Shown here: positions 47,931-60,779 of the stretch, piece by piece | Position numbering within the stretch: the first letter of the stretch is position 1 | How the letters are laid out: every line of letters starts with the position of its first letter | DNA from: Siphlonurus alternatus | Taxonomy: Eukaryota; Arthropoda; Insecta; Ephemeroptera; Siphlonuridae | Direction of reading: 5' to 3' | DNA length: 64,000 bases | Assembly: GCA_949825025.1 (NCBI GenBank) | Contig: OX463778.1 | Coordinates: forward strand, 24,423,551-24,487,550 | Made by a program: the position numbers and the translations under genes | The notes under the pieces: generated by a model | Database searches by the model: none | Seen by the model: the letters and a program-made list of their open reading frames with translations, nothing else | What the model was told of the DNA's origin: nothing

Positions 47931-48167
47931 GATGCCATACGAACATTGCACAATCAACGTGGCACACGTGGCAGCAGAGGTCACGTGACTCAACACGTGT
48001 CTACCCACGTATTTTTGCTCACAGTAACTCGAGACGTGGACAACAAAACCAAATCCCTCGTGTCTCATCTCACATTCTCTGAACAATTTCATCGTCTCCC
48101 CGCGTCTTCTTCCGTCATCAGTCAACAAATCTAAGATTATTCCCGGAAGTGGAGGAACTCTAGCCAT
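47820..48167 (-). CDS. Uncharacterised 115-codon ATG frame
   Basis: The N-terminal 75 codons lie in the GC-richer island and look protein-like (MARVPPLPGIILDLLTDDGR, later YCEQKYVGRHVLSH). The C-terminal part is low-complexity AT-rich. The frame shares its DNA with the E-box cluster, and a 22-A tract lies directly upstream of the ATG (48173-48194), so retroposon origin is possible. No family recognised. Confidence 0.2.
   Translation of the reverse strand: MARVPPLPGIILDLLTDDGRRRGETMKLFRECEMRHEGFGFVVHVSSYCEQKYVGRHVLSHVTSAATCATLIVQCSYGIYLQLEHGDREREGGRKSRNHLIVYLILILMIIIHRT
47965..47999. promoter_or_regulatory. Three CACGTG E-boxes in 35 bp
   Basis: Perfect CACGTG at 47965-47970, 47982-47987 and 47994-47999, with a further CCACGT at 48006. 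CACGTG is the class B E-box bound by bHLH factors such as CLOCK/CYCLE, Myc/Max, MITF or Met-type partners. The block lies in a GC-richer island (47940-48165). Confidence 0.5.
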
Positions 48168-48172
48168 ACTAT

Positions 48173-48194
48173 TAAAAAAAAAAAAAAAAAAAAA
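48173..48194. repeat. Poly-A tract
   Basis: About 22 A. It could be the tail of a plus-strand retroposon ending at 48172. Confidence 0.8.
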
Positions 48195-48199
48195 ATGCA

Positions 48200-51100
48200 G
48201 AATTTCAACTAATGAAATATAAATCTCAATACGTTTTAATAAGATTTAATGTATATTAAAAATGCCAGAAAATATCTTTTTCCGGGAGTGTAGGTGTCTA
48301 TATTTCCTCGAGGTAATAATAAAATGTTTACACCTGAAGATGTTTCAAACAGGACGAAAATCTATAACTCAAAAGTGTGAATCTTTGTATTCAATCATTT
48401 CCAGTATTTTATATGAAAGGCAATAACAAATAAAATAATTTAAATAATTATTTTTGATAACAATATAATTTAAATGAATACAGAGCAAGGTAGTAACAAC
48501 ATCAAACTAAGCACAACATGAAGGTTGTTTTCATTAATCATTTCTTGCTGCTGAGTGCGTCGTATTTTCCTTCCTCCCCGCTGATTCAAGAATTATATTT
48601 AGCTCAACTAAATGTATACAATTTATCTCATTGTGTTCTTATACTACTAATCTATGGAATAACAAAATTTATGTTATAAATATATATATAAATTAATGTG
48701 CAAATCTTATTTTAAGTTCGTGATTAATGTATACAATGAAAGTTCTCTCAAAATAGCAGTAGATGAAACTAAATATGCATATTAGCATCATAACAACAAT
48801 GGACCCAACTCTTTGCCTTTCCTGCAATTCGATACTATTTTCAAATAGGTCTTTTCCTATTTTTAACTGCTAATAAAGAACCTTCACTTTTGCTAACCTT
48901 CACTTTTGCTAACCTTCACTTTTGTAGATAAACTTCTTTAAATAATTTTCTCCTGAAAATATAACAGTTGAAAGTTTAGTGCATTCAAAATACTTCCCCC
49001 CTTCCATTTGTATTGTCAAACATGATTCATAAATATTCTAGTACAGACATTGCGTGTGTTGTTTATCTATGAAATATATCATTACTTGTAATCAAACAAT
49101 TTAGTTATAGAACATAAATTAGTTGGATGTTTGACAGACATAGAATAAGTATACACCTTTAAAATAGGGGTGTAAATTAATAGTCTGTACAATGACTAAG
49201 TACTGCTTATTTTTACTTAACATTCAAACACGTGCTCTATTCTGCGTATTTCTGCATGCACTCATGACGTCATCGGCCCGTAGAATTCGATCTCATGAGA
49301 TATAATAATCCGCTTTGTCAATACCGAAGATGCATGCATTGACGTGAGCTCAACATAATCCCACACAAAACACTCACACACAGCATCAATAAATCCAATT
49401 CTAAATATAAGCCAAAAATACATACAATTTTTTTTTTTTTTGAAAATATTCCTTTTATATTTTAGACAGTCTCTATTATAAATATTTTTCAAAATTCACA
49501 TTTTATTTTTATGAAATGATAAAGTTGTTTACGTTAGATTTATTATTAATAATATTTATGATTTATTGATATAATAATATTAAATGACGTGAACGAATTA
49601 CAATGTTCATTTTTTTTTATTTGATTAAATACCGCGTATGTTGACTTTGACTGCTTTTAATTATAAATATGAGGAAATTACGTAAACTTCCTTGTCTCTG
49701 TTGCTTTGACATAACAATAAAAGTAAAAGAAGGTGTTGTAACTATCATGTAATACAAAATGGGAGTCAAAATGGTTGATAAAAAAATAAAACAAAAACGA
49801 ATCATCCAGTCTGCAAGGCAACCATCGCTTCGAGCCATCTTCATTAGAGAATCCGCCCGTGTATATTAAATTTGATGCTGATATTAATAAAATGGAATTA
49901 AATTTTAATTTGACTATATCATACAAATATAAATAATTTAAAACGATCCTAATTGGATTCTCATTATTAATTATATTTCCTATCAATTATATTTATATTA
50001 TGTATAACTATAATATAATATAATTATATTTATTTATATTTATGAGGATCAAATTAGCATTTAAAACGTCATTCAGGTGGACATGAAAAGAAGATAAGAA
50101 GAGCTTCAAATTCTTAATTGGCGGTATTTGAAATCCTCGGTTGACCCTTTTATTGAAAAGTGGATATAAGCTAGTTTTTGTTTATAAATTATATGCAAAT
50201 TTAATAATATTGTTAACAACAGTAATATATAGATACATATTTTATATATATAATAAAATTATTTTGATAGTTGTGTAACGTGCATATTAGACTTTAATTA
50301 TATTTAATTGGCAGTAAGCTGCGCAATATTGCAGCCAGGTCATACAACTTCTCGTCCTCATGATATTTTGCTGTAAGAAGTAGTTTCACTCAACACTATT
50401 ACGACGAGGTTCTACAGTTATATTAATTTAAAATTACTAACGGAAATACGAAGTTTCTTTTATTTGAGCTTTGTAATTTTTTAGAGATATAATAATATGC
50501 AGTTCCAGGAATAAATTACCCATCAGAAACTCAATTCTGAGGAGAATAGAAAATTAATACAAATGCATTATATTAATATCAAGTAGCCATTGTTATATGT
50601 TACGTACACTATATTATGTATGCCATTCTTGTATAGAAATATACTTTATGTATAATAACTTCTATATATACATCGAGTTGCATTGTATGGTTAAAACTTT
50701 ATAACAAGATTTGAACTGACCATTGTTATAAAAGTTTTCAAATTAAACTTTAGTCCAGTCATTTGTAATTTAGATTATTATTATAATTACAAAACAAAAT
50801 AAACAATAAATAGCTGCATTAATTGTCAAAACTTGTTATTTAATGTAAATATTGTTTGTTTATAGTTTTAGTTATTCAAGCAAAAATATATTTGAGGTAA
50901 ATTTTGAACAAAAATGTTTTTATGTTAACGAAGTGTGTAATATTTCATTTTGTGATGACGGTATCAAAAAAGCATATATATGTCTATTACTCAATCCATC
51001 AGAAAAAGTAAGCAAAAGTCAAAACTATCGATTTATATTTACTAATTCATCAATCAGCTGTCTACAATGGTTACGTCATTATTGAGTCACGTGACAGTTT

Positions 51101-51780
51101 CATCATTCACGTGTTTTGTATTGACGAGGTGTAATGACACGTTATAAACAGAGAAAGGGGTAAAATGTTGCCGCAACAATTGTGAGAAACGTACCTGTTA
51201 AGTCTATTTATCACGATTCAATAAATACTGTGTTATGTAAGTAGGCTTTTATAGTTTTAAGAACCTCTTTACAATGCGAGTCGATTTTGTATTAAGTTTC
51301 AAAGTCTTGTAGGACTCTTCTTTCCTTCACACTTGGCTGACAATATTAAATTTAAGCCGTTATATAGGAACATAAGAAATATGTAATTAATGTAATTATA
51401 ATGCTGTGTTATAATTTTTGTTGATAGAAATATCTTTATTTTAATATTTAATATATATTTGATAAATTTTGTTTCAAGATAGCCTGTATTTTTAAATTTA
51501 CGAAGTCTGAAATTCATAATTATAATGTAAATATTATGCAAACCATATTTTATTACGTCAGATGTTGAATTTTTTGATAATTTGTTTCAATTTTCTATCA
51601 GTTTTTATTTATTAAGGCATATAATATTTATATTTGAAGAAAACAACAGATATTGCACCTTAAACATAGGCAACTTGTTCATCTTTACTGTAGAGCGGGT
51701 TGAAGAAAAATAATACATTAACCAAACCTCGTGCTGTAATTTGGTAATTGTTATATCGTTTTGCGTGTTAATCAAGGATA
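48200..51780. other. AT-rich DNA, no gene seen
   Basis: A 16-bp tandem (AACCTTCACTTTTGCT, nearly three units) at 48879-48924. TGACGTCA at 49265-49272. GTCACGTGAC near 51093. Frames are AT-rich and featureless. Confidence 0.4.
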
Positions 51781-51787
51781 TAAAAGT

Positions 51788-52033
51788 CAAAGTCTTCTAC
51801 TCATTGTTTATAAACAAAGTATTAATTATTAAGTAATGTCTGTCCGAGGAAGGGAACTTTTAATTTACATGTTACCTTGAGGGCTAACTATCACCAACAA
51901 TGTCATTACGTTCTGTGCTCTAATGGGCACATTTAAGTACTATATTGCCCCACAATTAACAGTGAAAAAGACATTCGTTGACCCGATATTATAAACAATA
52001 GTTTGTTAAAATCATTGCGAGTACAGGATTTTG
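51788..52033. mobile_element. hAT-type MITE, family 3, copy A
   Basis: Termini CAAAGTCTTCTACTC and a diverged complement. Flanks ATAAAAGT (51780-51787) and ATAAAAGC (52034-52041) match at 7 of 8 positions, an eroded 8-bp duplication. Same family as 62796-63077. Confidence 0.75.
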
Positions 52034-52044
52034 ATAAAAGCTCA

Positions 52045-53060
52045 ATATTTCCAGAAGCCTTTTATGACCCACTTCTGTATGAAATTAATATTTCATATCA
52101 ATATATGTTGAGTACTTTATTGGCATTGCAGGTTGCATCTATCAGAGACTCACGTGTAACTAGGCAACATTTTTGAAAGATAAATAAGATCAGTTGATCA
52201 CTGACCTTGGTTTTAGAACTCGTGTTGAATACCTGAGAAACAACAATTTATATCTTTGATATATAAAATCAGTGAGATCGACATAAAGAGTTGATGTCAG
52301 TCAGTCAGGCCTTGGCCGCTGATGTGTATTCTAGTCGTGGTGTTGGATCAGAAAACAAGACAAGAGCGAAATTCAAAGCACGAGTTGCTTAGTTTCAAGG
52401 ACGATCGCGAAATTGATTTCTTTTTGTAGACTTACGGTAACATCAAATCAAAACTTTGTACAGGAGAGAAGAATATATAGAGAGAGTATGAGAAAAATTC
52501 TAAATTGAACTTTTTGTTTAAAAGATACAGGTCCGGTTTATAATAAAATATAGAAAAAACTTATATTTAAATGTAAACTTTCTTTTTTAACGGCAATACA
52601 AGAAAATAAAAGCAATTTTTAATTTGAACTATATAATATTCAATATAAATAATAGTTGAAATGTTATAATATTTACTTATATATAAATTTAAATAACTAT
52701 AAAATAAAATTAAATTGTTGCAATGACATTTTCTATTTAAAAATATTCATTATATTATATATTTATTATAAAATGTAAATATTGTAATCCAATATTCCTA
52801 TCTTTAAAACTTATTATTATTGTAATATAATATATTTTTTATCTTTTACATATAAATTGTATATACAATTTCTTTGTATTGTGAAATAGAATAGCTATGC
52901 AGGTAAAATAATATATACTATGCAAGTATGTAATAGTTTTTGTTGCACCACGGGGAGTTTGTGACGCGTCAGGTGTTGAGTTTCCATAGCAACCAAATGA
53001 CGCCACATCCGAGAGCTTTGTTACCGGACAAAAGTGACCCAGTAAAAGTCAGTGAACGCC
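52045..53060. other. No gene seen
   Basis: Mixed composition at 52270-52420, then AT-rich. No supported frame. Confidence 0.45.
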
Positions 53061-53062
53061 GC

Positions 53063-53066
<4 letters not shown>

Positions 53067-53135
<69 letters not shown>
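53067..53135. repeat. (AT)n microsatellite
   Basis: Pure AT run. It interrupts a GC-richer stretch (52940-53215) that ends in a donor-like CGCAG/GTAAAT near 53179. Confidence 0.97.
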
Positions 53136-53137
<2 letters not shown>

Positions 53138-53796
53138 CCAGCAGCAGCAGCACACCTTTCGTAATGTTGCAGCAACGCAGGTAAATAGGGGAGGGTGGGG
53201 AACCACCAGGATAATATGGTTAGAGACCAACATGGCAACGGTTATTTATCCACTCAATTTAGTAGTTTACAACTATATAGGAAAAGTTATTGGGATAGGG
53301 TATGTCTAAAAATACAAACGGTAGTGATTTGCAGAACTTTATAAATTTCATCTATCTATACTCTATCTCTGGGAATGCCAAATAATTTATCTTTTTTTTT
53401 TAGTTTAGCTTAAATTAAAAAAGATTATGAATAAAAATAAAAAAATAATGAACAAAAATAAAACAATTTTTAACATGTGATATTCTCGTGCCTCTTTTTA
53501 CACATTATACCCTTACAGCTTGCCTAATCCTTGTTTCAATAACTAATTACAGTAAGACCATCCATCTCGCCCTGTAATTTTATAATTTATAATTATTCTA
53601 TTTAATTCTATACTGCATGGTGCAATTAAAAAAAAAAGAGGAAGAGTGCCCGTCAAACCATACTGTAATTTTTCTGTGAAATTAGACCAATTGTTCAGCA
53701 CCAAAACAGAGTGGGTTACATAGATGACAGGGGAGACGGTCTTTGGGTTATCATAGATAAAGATAAAACCCTATTGACTAACTATAAATTATGTTA

Positions 53797-53940
53797 AGCC
53801 TGTATTACACCATACAATTTTGCATACAATTTTTCCTTGCAAGAAAATTTCATCTCCACACAAACAAATGGAGTTCAAGTTTTCTTGTACGGAAAAATTG
53901 AATGCAATAGTTAGAAAAATTGTATCGTTTAATACCGGCT
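53797..53940. mobile_element. PIF/Harbinger-type MITE
   Basis: 144 bp with inverted arms starting AGCCTGTATTACAC and containing ATACAATTTT. TTA lies at 53794-53796 and 53941-53943, matching the 3-bp TWA duplication of PIF/Harbinger elements. Confidence 0.75.
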
Positions 53941-53944
53941 TTAT

Positions 53945-55270
53945 ATTCATGTAATTTATGTATCATATAATGATGGGAAATATAACAAATTTGAATGGTG
54001 CAGTATTAATATGAACTGATGAACCAGTTATCTAACAATCTAACCTGACACCGAGTTTATAATGTTTATATGAGAGGTATTTTTTTCTGTAAATATAAAA
54101 TTATAGACTTTGTTTTAATGTTATTTTTTTGGAAACATTATATATTTAAATAAAAATAAAAAATTTATATAAAAATATTTTGTTATCTTATATATATAGT
54201 ATCTTACCTAAAAATAAATTCAATTTGGCATTATAATATATTTATAAATTTAATTTTAATAGTTGGCACATAAGCTTGATTTGATTAACTGTTATATCAG
54301 TATATATTTTTTTTTCATTAAAATTTAACAATTTATTTCACGTAGGAATAAATAAATAAAATAACTTATTGATTTTTGTTCCTTTTCTCCGATTGGACAA
54401 ACACTCGGAAGTGAGATGAAGTTTTCCGAGAATCCTACCATGTGCTTCCTTTTGCTGACTATAATCTAATTTCCATCTCTTTAAGTGCCTTTGATACTTC
54501 TCTCCTCACTTTGCGTAATATAAACGTGCAGCATGAAAAGTAAAAAGCACACAATGTTTTTCTAATGATCGCAAATAAAATTGTAAAAATATTCCTAAAT
54601 TATAAAATAATTTGCATAATGTGCTGAGGTGCGGGTGGAATGATATATTATTTTAAACAGAACAACTTGAAATATTACCTAACCTATGTAGTATATTATA
54701 GCAAGAGAAAATATGTATTATAATATATAGCGAGAAGCTCAAGTCGCCTTTAGCAGTTGAAATGAAAAATACCTCAGCATTACTCTCGAAAATTTTGCTC
54801 TGAAATTCCTAAAAACAAATATTACACAACAAGCATTATTTTGATGGTATTAATTTTTATTTGAATTTTTTTATTTGCAATCATATTTCAACTATAATAT
54901 ATAAATATATATGTCTTTTAATCTTTTTTTTTTTTAACATGGGAAGTTTGATGTTAAACTCCCTTTCCCTTTCACTTTCCCTTTCTTTAAAAAAATGAAA
55001 TCAATTTACAATTTTCCATCCTCGGAATATAACCCTTTAATTAACTTAATGTTTTGAAGGAGGTAAGAAATTTGTTTATACAGTATCGCAAAAGAGTTAA
55101 ATTTCATATATAATATGGAGTATATTATTATAGAGGGGTAACGTTGGGGCTGTATATAGGTGTACACTCCATGGTAAAAACAGAGAATTTTTAGAGTGAT
55201 AAAAAAATAAAAAAAACATGCTTTCGTGAGATAAATTATATTAAAAAAAAAAATAAACATTAAAATATTT
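53945..55270. other. AT-rich DNA, no gene seen
   Basis: No supported feature. Confidence 0.5.
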
Positions 55271-55299
55271 TTTTACATGGCTATAAACAAGTGTATGAA

Positions 55300-55600
55300 C
55301 ATCGTAGAAGCCATGAAAGTGACATTATGCTCGTACAAATGAACGCTGAAATCTGGCCGACGTGTGATTTGTTGCATATGAGGGTACCAGGGCTGTTCGC
55401 CAGCTCGCCTCCTCTTGGTCTGGCACGGAGCACGCGGCGGCGGTGACACCTGCTCGTGTGTCGTAACGTCCCCCACCCACCACCTTTGTTTCGGCACTGA
55501 CATTTTACCTGTCGTTAGGAGCGAGCACGTACACAAAAAAGCCGCCGCCGCCGCCGCCGCCGCCGACAGTACACCACGCAGCAAACGTGACCATTAAAAG
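55300..55600 (-). other. GC-rich island with open minus frame and (GCC)n
   Basis: An island with eight GCC units at about 55540-55563. The minus frame 55273-55584 begins at a non-ATG codon, crosses an Ala run, then has an internal ATG (MSVPKQRWWVGDVTTHEQVS…). A donor-like GACAG/GTAAAA lies just before that ATG. Either a 5' UTR exon or a coding start is conceivable. The Ala run is a by-product of the GCC repeat. No family recognised. Confidence 0.25.
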
Positions 55601-55604
55601 TGAC

Positions 55605-57885
55605 GGTACATCTTTGTTGTTTCTATTTTAATGTTGTTTTTTTTACATTAATTAATTAGTAAAACTTAATATTTTCAGCATACATTATTACTCGTTCTGC
55701 TGTCGAATGACATAGATACTCTACTGTTCGTTTAGTGTAATTATTAAAAAAAACTCTTTCTTTCTGTTAGAAGTTATATACGGTATTTTAATCAGTATTA
55801 TTAATAAAATATTATGCAGTTTGAAAAGAATGCACATACAATTAATTAGGATTAGTTTAGCTACTCTTATCAGGTAATCATTAAACTTAATCTTTTTTAA
55901 AATACGTATTTTCTAAAAGCTTATAAAACTTCCTTTTTTAAAATTATTACCAAAATTGAAACTAATGAATTTACGTTGTAAAATCGCCGCCTCTGAAAAG
56001 TTCCCTTTGTAGCCTTGTTAATCACCATGCTCTGTGAGTATATCACAACGGCGTTTAAAAAGACTGCAAAAAAGTAAATTTTTAAGGACGAGGAGTGTAT
56101 ATTTTACTTTAGAACCACAATCAAGTTTTATTATTGTTGTTATTATAGTGAGGCTATTTTGCTGATATTACATTATAATGAGCCTGCTTACTATAATACC
56201 AAAATTTAGCATACAAAAGGAGTACTTGAGTATTTTATAGGCATCTTTATAGTTACTCTTAGTTTAATATAAAAGGTAAATGATTATTTCTGTTATAAAA
56301 CTTGAGTCACATAAACTGTCACGTTTTTTTTTTATGTATTTGCGTACTTATTTTAAGTTAATGAAGGAACCAACAATTAAATTTGTGAATGATGAAACAA
56401 ACCTCTTTAAATAAGATAATGATGTAATTCCATTTGGTAAGCCATTATGGTTAAAAGGTAAATGTAAAATACATTCGTGCTTTGATGTTGGAGGGTAAAG
56501 ATTTCTATACCCTCTAACATCAAAGTTTGTTTGTAGTTAGATACTTAAATGCTGTACAATGAAACTACAGTTGAAATAAATATAAAGAAATTCGTAAGTT
56601 CAATTATTTTCGTCATCCTTTTGTTTTTTAAAATCTATAATTTCTAATTTTATATTAGAAGTTGAAATCCATAAAATGTATATTTATAATGAAAAAAAAA
56701 AAAAATGTTTGTAATTTCAATAGCCATTGTAATCAATGACAACAGGGTATTTGGCATTATTTTAGAAGAAGTCATCGTAAAAAGGTTTCGTAACCAATTT
56801 AATTGATTCCTGACGACGACCTTTTTCCATTGGACTGACTACTGAACCTTCCACAACCTTGTGTTTTATTCTTTATATAATATAAAAATTTTGAAGTGAA
56901 TTTAACAAAGCTTGCACTTCCGGGAGTAATCTTGTGTTTGTTAAACTATATAGTGTTCCCTCAGTGTAGCGGCTGGGTCTATTAGCCACTCGGCACGGAG
57001 TAGCAACAGCAGACACACACATAAATTGTAAGCGTCGGCAGCACCACACAATTTGCCAATTTACCGTAACTCCTACATTAGCCACGTACATGTATTGCCA
57101 CTATGTACAGTACATTGTATACTTATTCATGAAAACATAAGCACTTATATACTAACTAAAAACCTTATGATGATGATTATTATTATTATAAAATTTACAT
57201 TGTATAGTAAAATTAAGTATGCAAACATGACTTTATAATATAACCTAATATAAGAGATTATATGAGCACTAATCTTTTTTTTTTTAGTTCTCTTTATATT
57301 ATTATACAGTAGTTTATTAAATTTATAAATTTATTTGAAGTGAATTCAACTTTTGATTGAATTACAACAAGAAACTTACTTAGTTGAGCAAACATGACTC
57401 AGCTATGATATTCGATTTGTGTTCTAAAAACAACATTCCTACTTGTGTTAACTTGGAATATCTCTGCATTAGCTTATAATCAGAGACGAATTGTTGAATT
57501 TGATTAAGAACACTTGCAAGACTATTCTAGGCATTAAAATAATACTGGGTTAAGAGTTTATTTATAATTTCGTTTGTCACTTGTTTCCGTCTCGTCATTG
57601 TCATCTTTTTGTTACGGCCTGAGTACTGTCAGAACGATGTTTGTTTTAACAGAGATGCTTGAGTGTGTACATAGCATGTCATTTTAATACATGCTGTACT
57701 CCAGCGGGTATGAATGTGTTAAATAATACAGAAATTTTCAACAACCCTTTTTTTTTTTTTTTTTTAGAATAAACTGACCTTCCTTGTTATATAATATATA
57801 TTAATACATGTTTTTTATAATTACAATCAAAAGGATCGTCTTTATAGGAAACATTTAAATAAATATATAAATATAATTAAATATA
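55605..57885. other. AT-rich DNA, no gene seen
   Basis: Includes an 18-bp-stem hairpin at 56480-56525 (arms TTTGATGTTGGAGGGTA and TACCCTCTAACATCAAA). Its stem is too short for a typical pre-miRNA. A patch at 56920-57060 is GC-richer. Confidence 0.45.
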
Positions 57886-57888
57886 TAA

Positions 57889-58537
57889 AATCAGGGATCG
57901 GATGCGGATGCGGATGCAGATGCAAGATGCACACGGATGCGCAAAAATGGGCTTGCATCCGCATCCGTGCATCCCAGATGCACAGGAAAAAATGAATGCA
58001 TCCGGATGCGCATCCCAGATGCACGGGGGAAAATGAATGCATCCGGATGCGCATCCCAGATGCATGAAAAATAAATTTGCATCCGGATGCGCATCCACGG
58101 ATGCACGAAAAATAAATTTGCATCCATTTAACACTTTTTTTTCCTCTTTTTTATCAGGTTTTTTGCTAATTGCCTCTAAATAAATCTTTAACACGAGGCA
58201 TATTTTTTAACTTTATTTGCCACTTGTCGTTTAAAAATTACAAGAAACAAAGTGTATTATAAAAACCAAAGATTGGATGCAGATGCAAGATGCACACGGA
58301 TGCGCAAAAATGGGCTTGCATCCGCATCCGTGCATCCCAGATGCACGGGAAAAAATTAATGCATCTGGATGCGCATCTCAGATGCATGGAAAATAAATTT
58401 GCATCCGGATGCGCATCCCAGATGCATGAAAAATAAATTTGCATCCGGATGCGCATCCATGGATGCACGAAAAATTAATTTGCATCCGGATGCGCATCTC
58501 GGATGCACGAAAAAAACGCGTGCATCCGGTCCCTGAT
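57889..58537. repeat. Two-block 40-bp minisatellite with inverted ends
   Basis: Two blocks (57894-58127 and 58272-58537) are made of 40-41-bp units of the type GCATCCGGATGCGCATCCCA followed by GATGCATGAAAAATAAATTT. Each block opens with a related GGATGCxGATGC lead and GCAAAAATGGGCTTGCATCC. The outer ends TCAGGGATCGGATGC (57889) and GCATCCGGTCCCTGA (to 58537) are inverted. Frames over it are open in all minus phases because the unit lacks stops. They are not genes. Confidence 0.85.
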
Positions 58538-58544
58538 ATAAATG

Positions 58545-58900
58545 AAAAGAAATAAAATGATTAATTAAAAAGTATGCGAATAAGTTTTTGTATCAAAATA
58601 TACTTTTAATAAAAATAAAAAGTTATCGCTTTTTTTAATTTGACCCCAAAATTACTTTTTTTTAGTTTAATACTTGATTATATTATTTTTGTTAATATAT
58701 ATTATGACAGGAAACCATTAAAATTTTAGTTTTATTATGAAAAGTTTTTTATCTCTAAGTTTTTTTCTTTTGTACTAAAAAAATTAATAAGAACAATACA
58801 ATTTTAAAATTTAAAAAAAGGAGAATTTTGAAGATATTAAAAAAAAGAGTTCAAGCTGTCTACATGAATAGTTCATTTATCTTATACAAAACATATAATG
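58545..58900. other. AT-rich DNA, no gene seen
   Basis: No supported feature. Confidence 0.5.
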
Positions 58901-58904
58901 CAGA

Positions 58905-59115
58905 AAATTGGCCGGCTCGATAGTTGGATGTGCTGGTTTTATGTCTGACCGGAGCGTGCGGCGGAAGACCCCCCCCCCCCCCCCATTCCTTCCCCAAGGG
59001 TGTGGTCGTTGCTTGTTTCCTCGTGTGCCGCACGCCACTCCCGACCGAGCTTGGTCGGAATAATGGACCCGCCGCGTGGCTTTGTTTCACCCAGAAATGA
59101 TTAACAGTGCGGAGG
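58905..59115. other. GC-rich island with C16 tract
   Basis: GC-rich block with 16 C at 58969-58984. The 91-codon minus frame depends on the homopolymer. Promoter or exon identity cannot be judged. Confidence 0.25.
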
Positions 59116-59119
59116 ATCG

Positions 59120-60420
59120 AGCTCTCGTATACCAAACTTGGGCTCTTTCAATATAACTGTTGGTCAATTTAGTTTAAGGAGGTACCAATGATTAACTTAA
59201 AAGGCATCTAAAAATTAGGTAAAATACAGACTCAAAATTATCATATCGTAATCTTTTGCTGAACAGTTTCAAATAATTATTCAAGGTAAAGATGGTAATA
59301 ATTTCCACAAGAACCTACATTACTTTTTCTTCATATAATTTATTCACAATCGTAATTTTATTTCCATGATCAGTTTATTTAATGTTCTCTGCTTACAGTT
59401 CAATACTCTTTTTCAATAACTATATTTCTTGTTAATATTAATTCAAAAATTAAGTAAATATTCTATTTTTATGTCAAATTAAAGTAACCTTAAGAAAAGT
59501 AGAACTATTTTTTGTCTCTACTTGATTGTTAAATTTTACATGTAATTTTATACAACTTTAAGACTAATTTATGACTAGTTGAAGAAAATCTCTCTAGTTT
59601 GAACTATAAGAGTTCTAGAGAGCCAACTTCTTTGTATTTAAATATCTTGTAATTAGAATCTTTAATCAAGAATTGTACGTTGTTGATGAAAGGCTTTGCA
59701 CTCATAGACTCTTTGACGAAAGAAATTACAATCTTCTCTCCCCCTTCATGACAAAGAGATCACGAGAAGGTGCGGGTAAACAAGGTCCTCTCTTTTCCTG
59801 TAACTCATTAATTTATCTCACAAAACAATTGAAGCATGAATTCAGAGTGATTCAATTAATTTTCCTTTTGTTTTTGTTTTTTTTTTATTTTTTGCTGAGC
59901 TATCTCAATAATATACGTAATTAAATCAACATTTTATACATATATATAAAATGACATATTGAAATTTCTGCAACATGATCATTATAATATAACTTTTATG
60001 ACATGATGAAATAAAATTTCAATATATTTCCTACCCTATTTCAACATATATAACCTAGATTTTAAAATAATGATCAATACCATATATATACAGTATATAG
60101 TTAATGAAACATATCTGGAATATAATTGAGTTTTGACTAAAATAATGTCAATCATGTAGAAATTTGTAATGCTAAATATACACGTGGTCAATCAATGCTC
60201 TGATGTTCATGATGTGAAGTTGGTTTACGAGCGATCGTGCAGCTCAATGTTAATGTGTGGCCGAGCGAGTAATTACACTCCGTGTACTTGCACGAGGCTT
60301 ACACTGAAAATTAACTCGATAGAACTTTAAAGGAATGATCGGAGGTGAACATTATAAATAAATAATCGTTACATATAGAAGTATAAGAAAGGAAACTATA
60401 CAATCATGTGAATAAAAAAT
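59120..60420. other. AT-rich DNA, no gene seen
   Basis: No supported feature. Confidence 0.5.
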
Positions 60421-60426
60421 TAAGAG

Positions 60427-60437
60427 ATAGAGAGAGA

Positions 60438-60482
<45 letters not shown>
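60427..60482. repeat. (AG)n microsatellite
   Basis: AG run of about 55 bp with one interruption. Confidence 0.96.
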
Positions 60483-60484
<2 letters not shown>

Positions 60485-60640
60485 ATAATTTCTTTATTTT
60501 GAAAAATATATAAATATTTTCAAATTAGGAAAATTCCGTATTCCTATTTTTCAAATATTTTCCAAATGTTCACAACAATTTTTTTCTTTTCTAATTTATT
60601 ATTAGGTCGGGTTGCTTCAGATTTTGAAAACAGCTCTCTA

Positions 60641-60777
60641 TAGGTCTGTTCGCAAATATACAATCAGAAATATTATAATCGATTATTATTGATGAACCTC
60701 CTGTATCCTGTACATGAAACATAAGGATAATCAATAATAATCGATTATTTCTTTTTGTGTATTTACGGACAGACCTA
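60641..60777. mobile_element. Palindromic MITE, family 2, copy B
   Basis: Diverged relative of 22394-22523 with the same terminus TAGGTCTGTTCG and internal GATGAACCT. The flanks (CTA, TTA) no longer match exactly. Confidence 0.8.
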
Positions 60778-60779
60778 TT

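Noticed and set aside
56480..56525. Possible microRNA precursor
   Set aside because: The stem is only about 18 bp with a 10-nt loop, too short for a standard precursor.
57842..58468. Several overlapping minus-strand frames with HPDA and RIRM motifs
   Set aside because: The 40-41-bp minisatellite unit has no stop in any of these phases; the frames restate the repeat.
58860..59135. 91-codon minus frame in a GC-rich island
   Set aside because: It depends on a 16-C homopolymer and lacks any recognisable motif.
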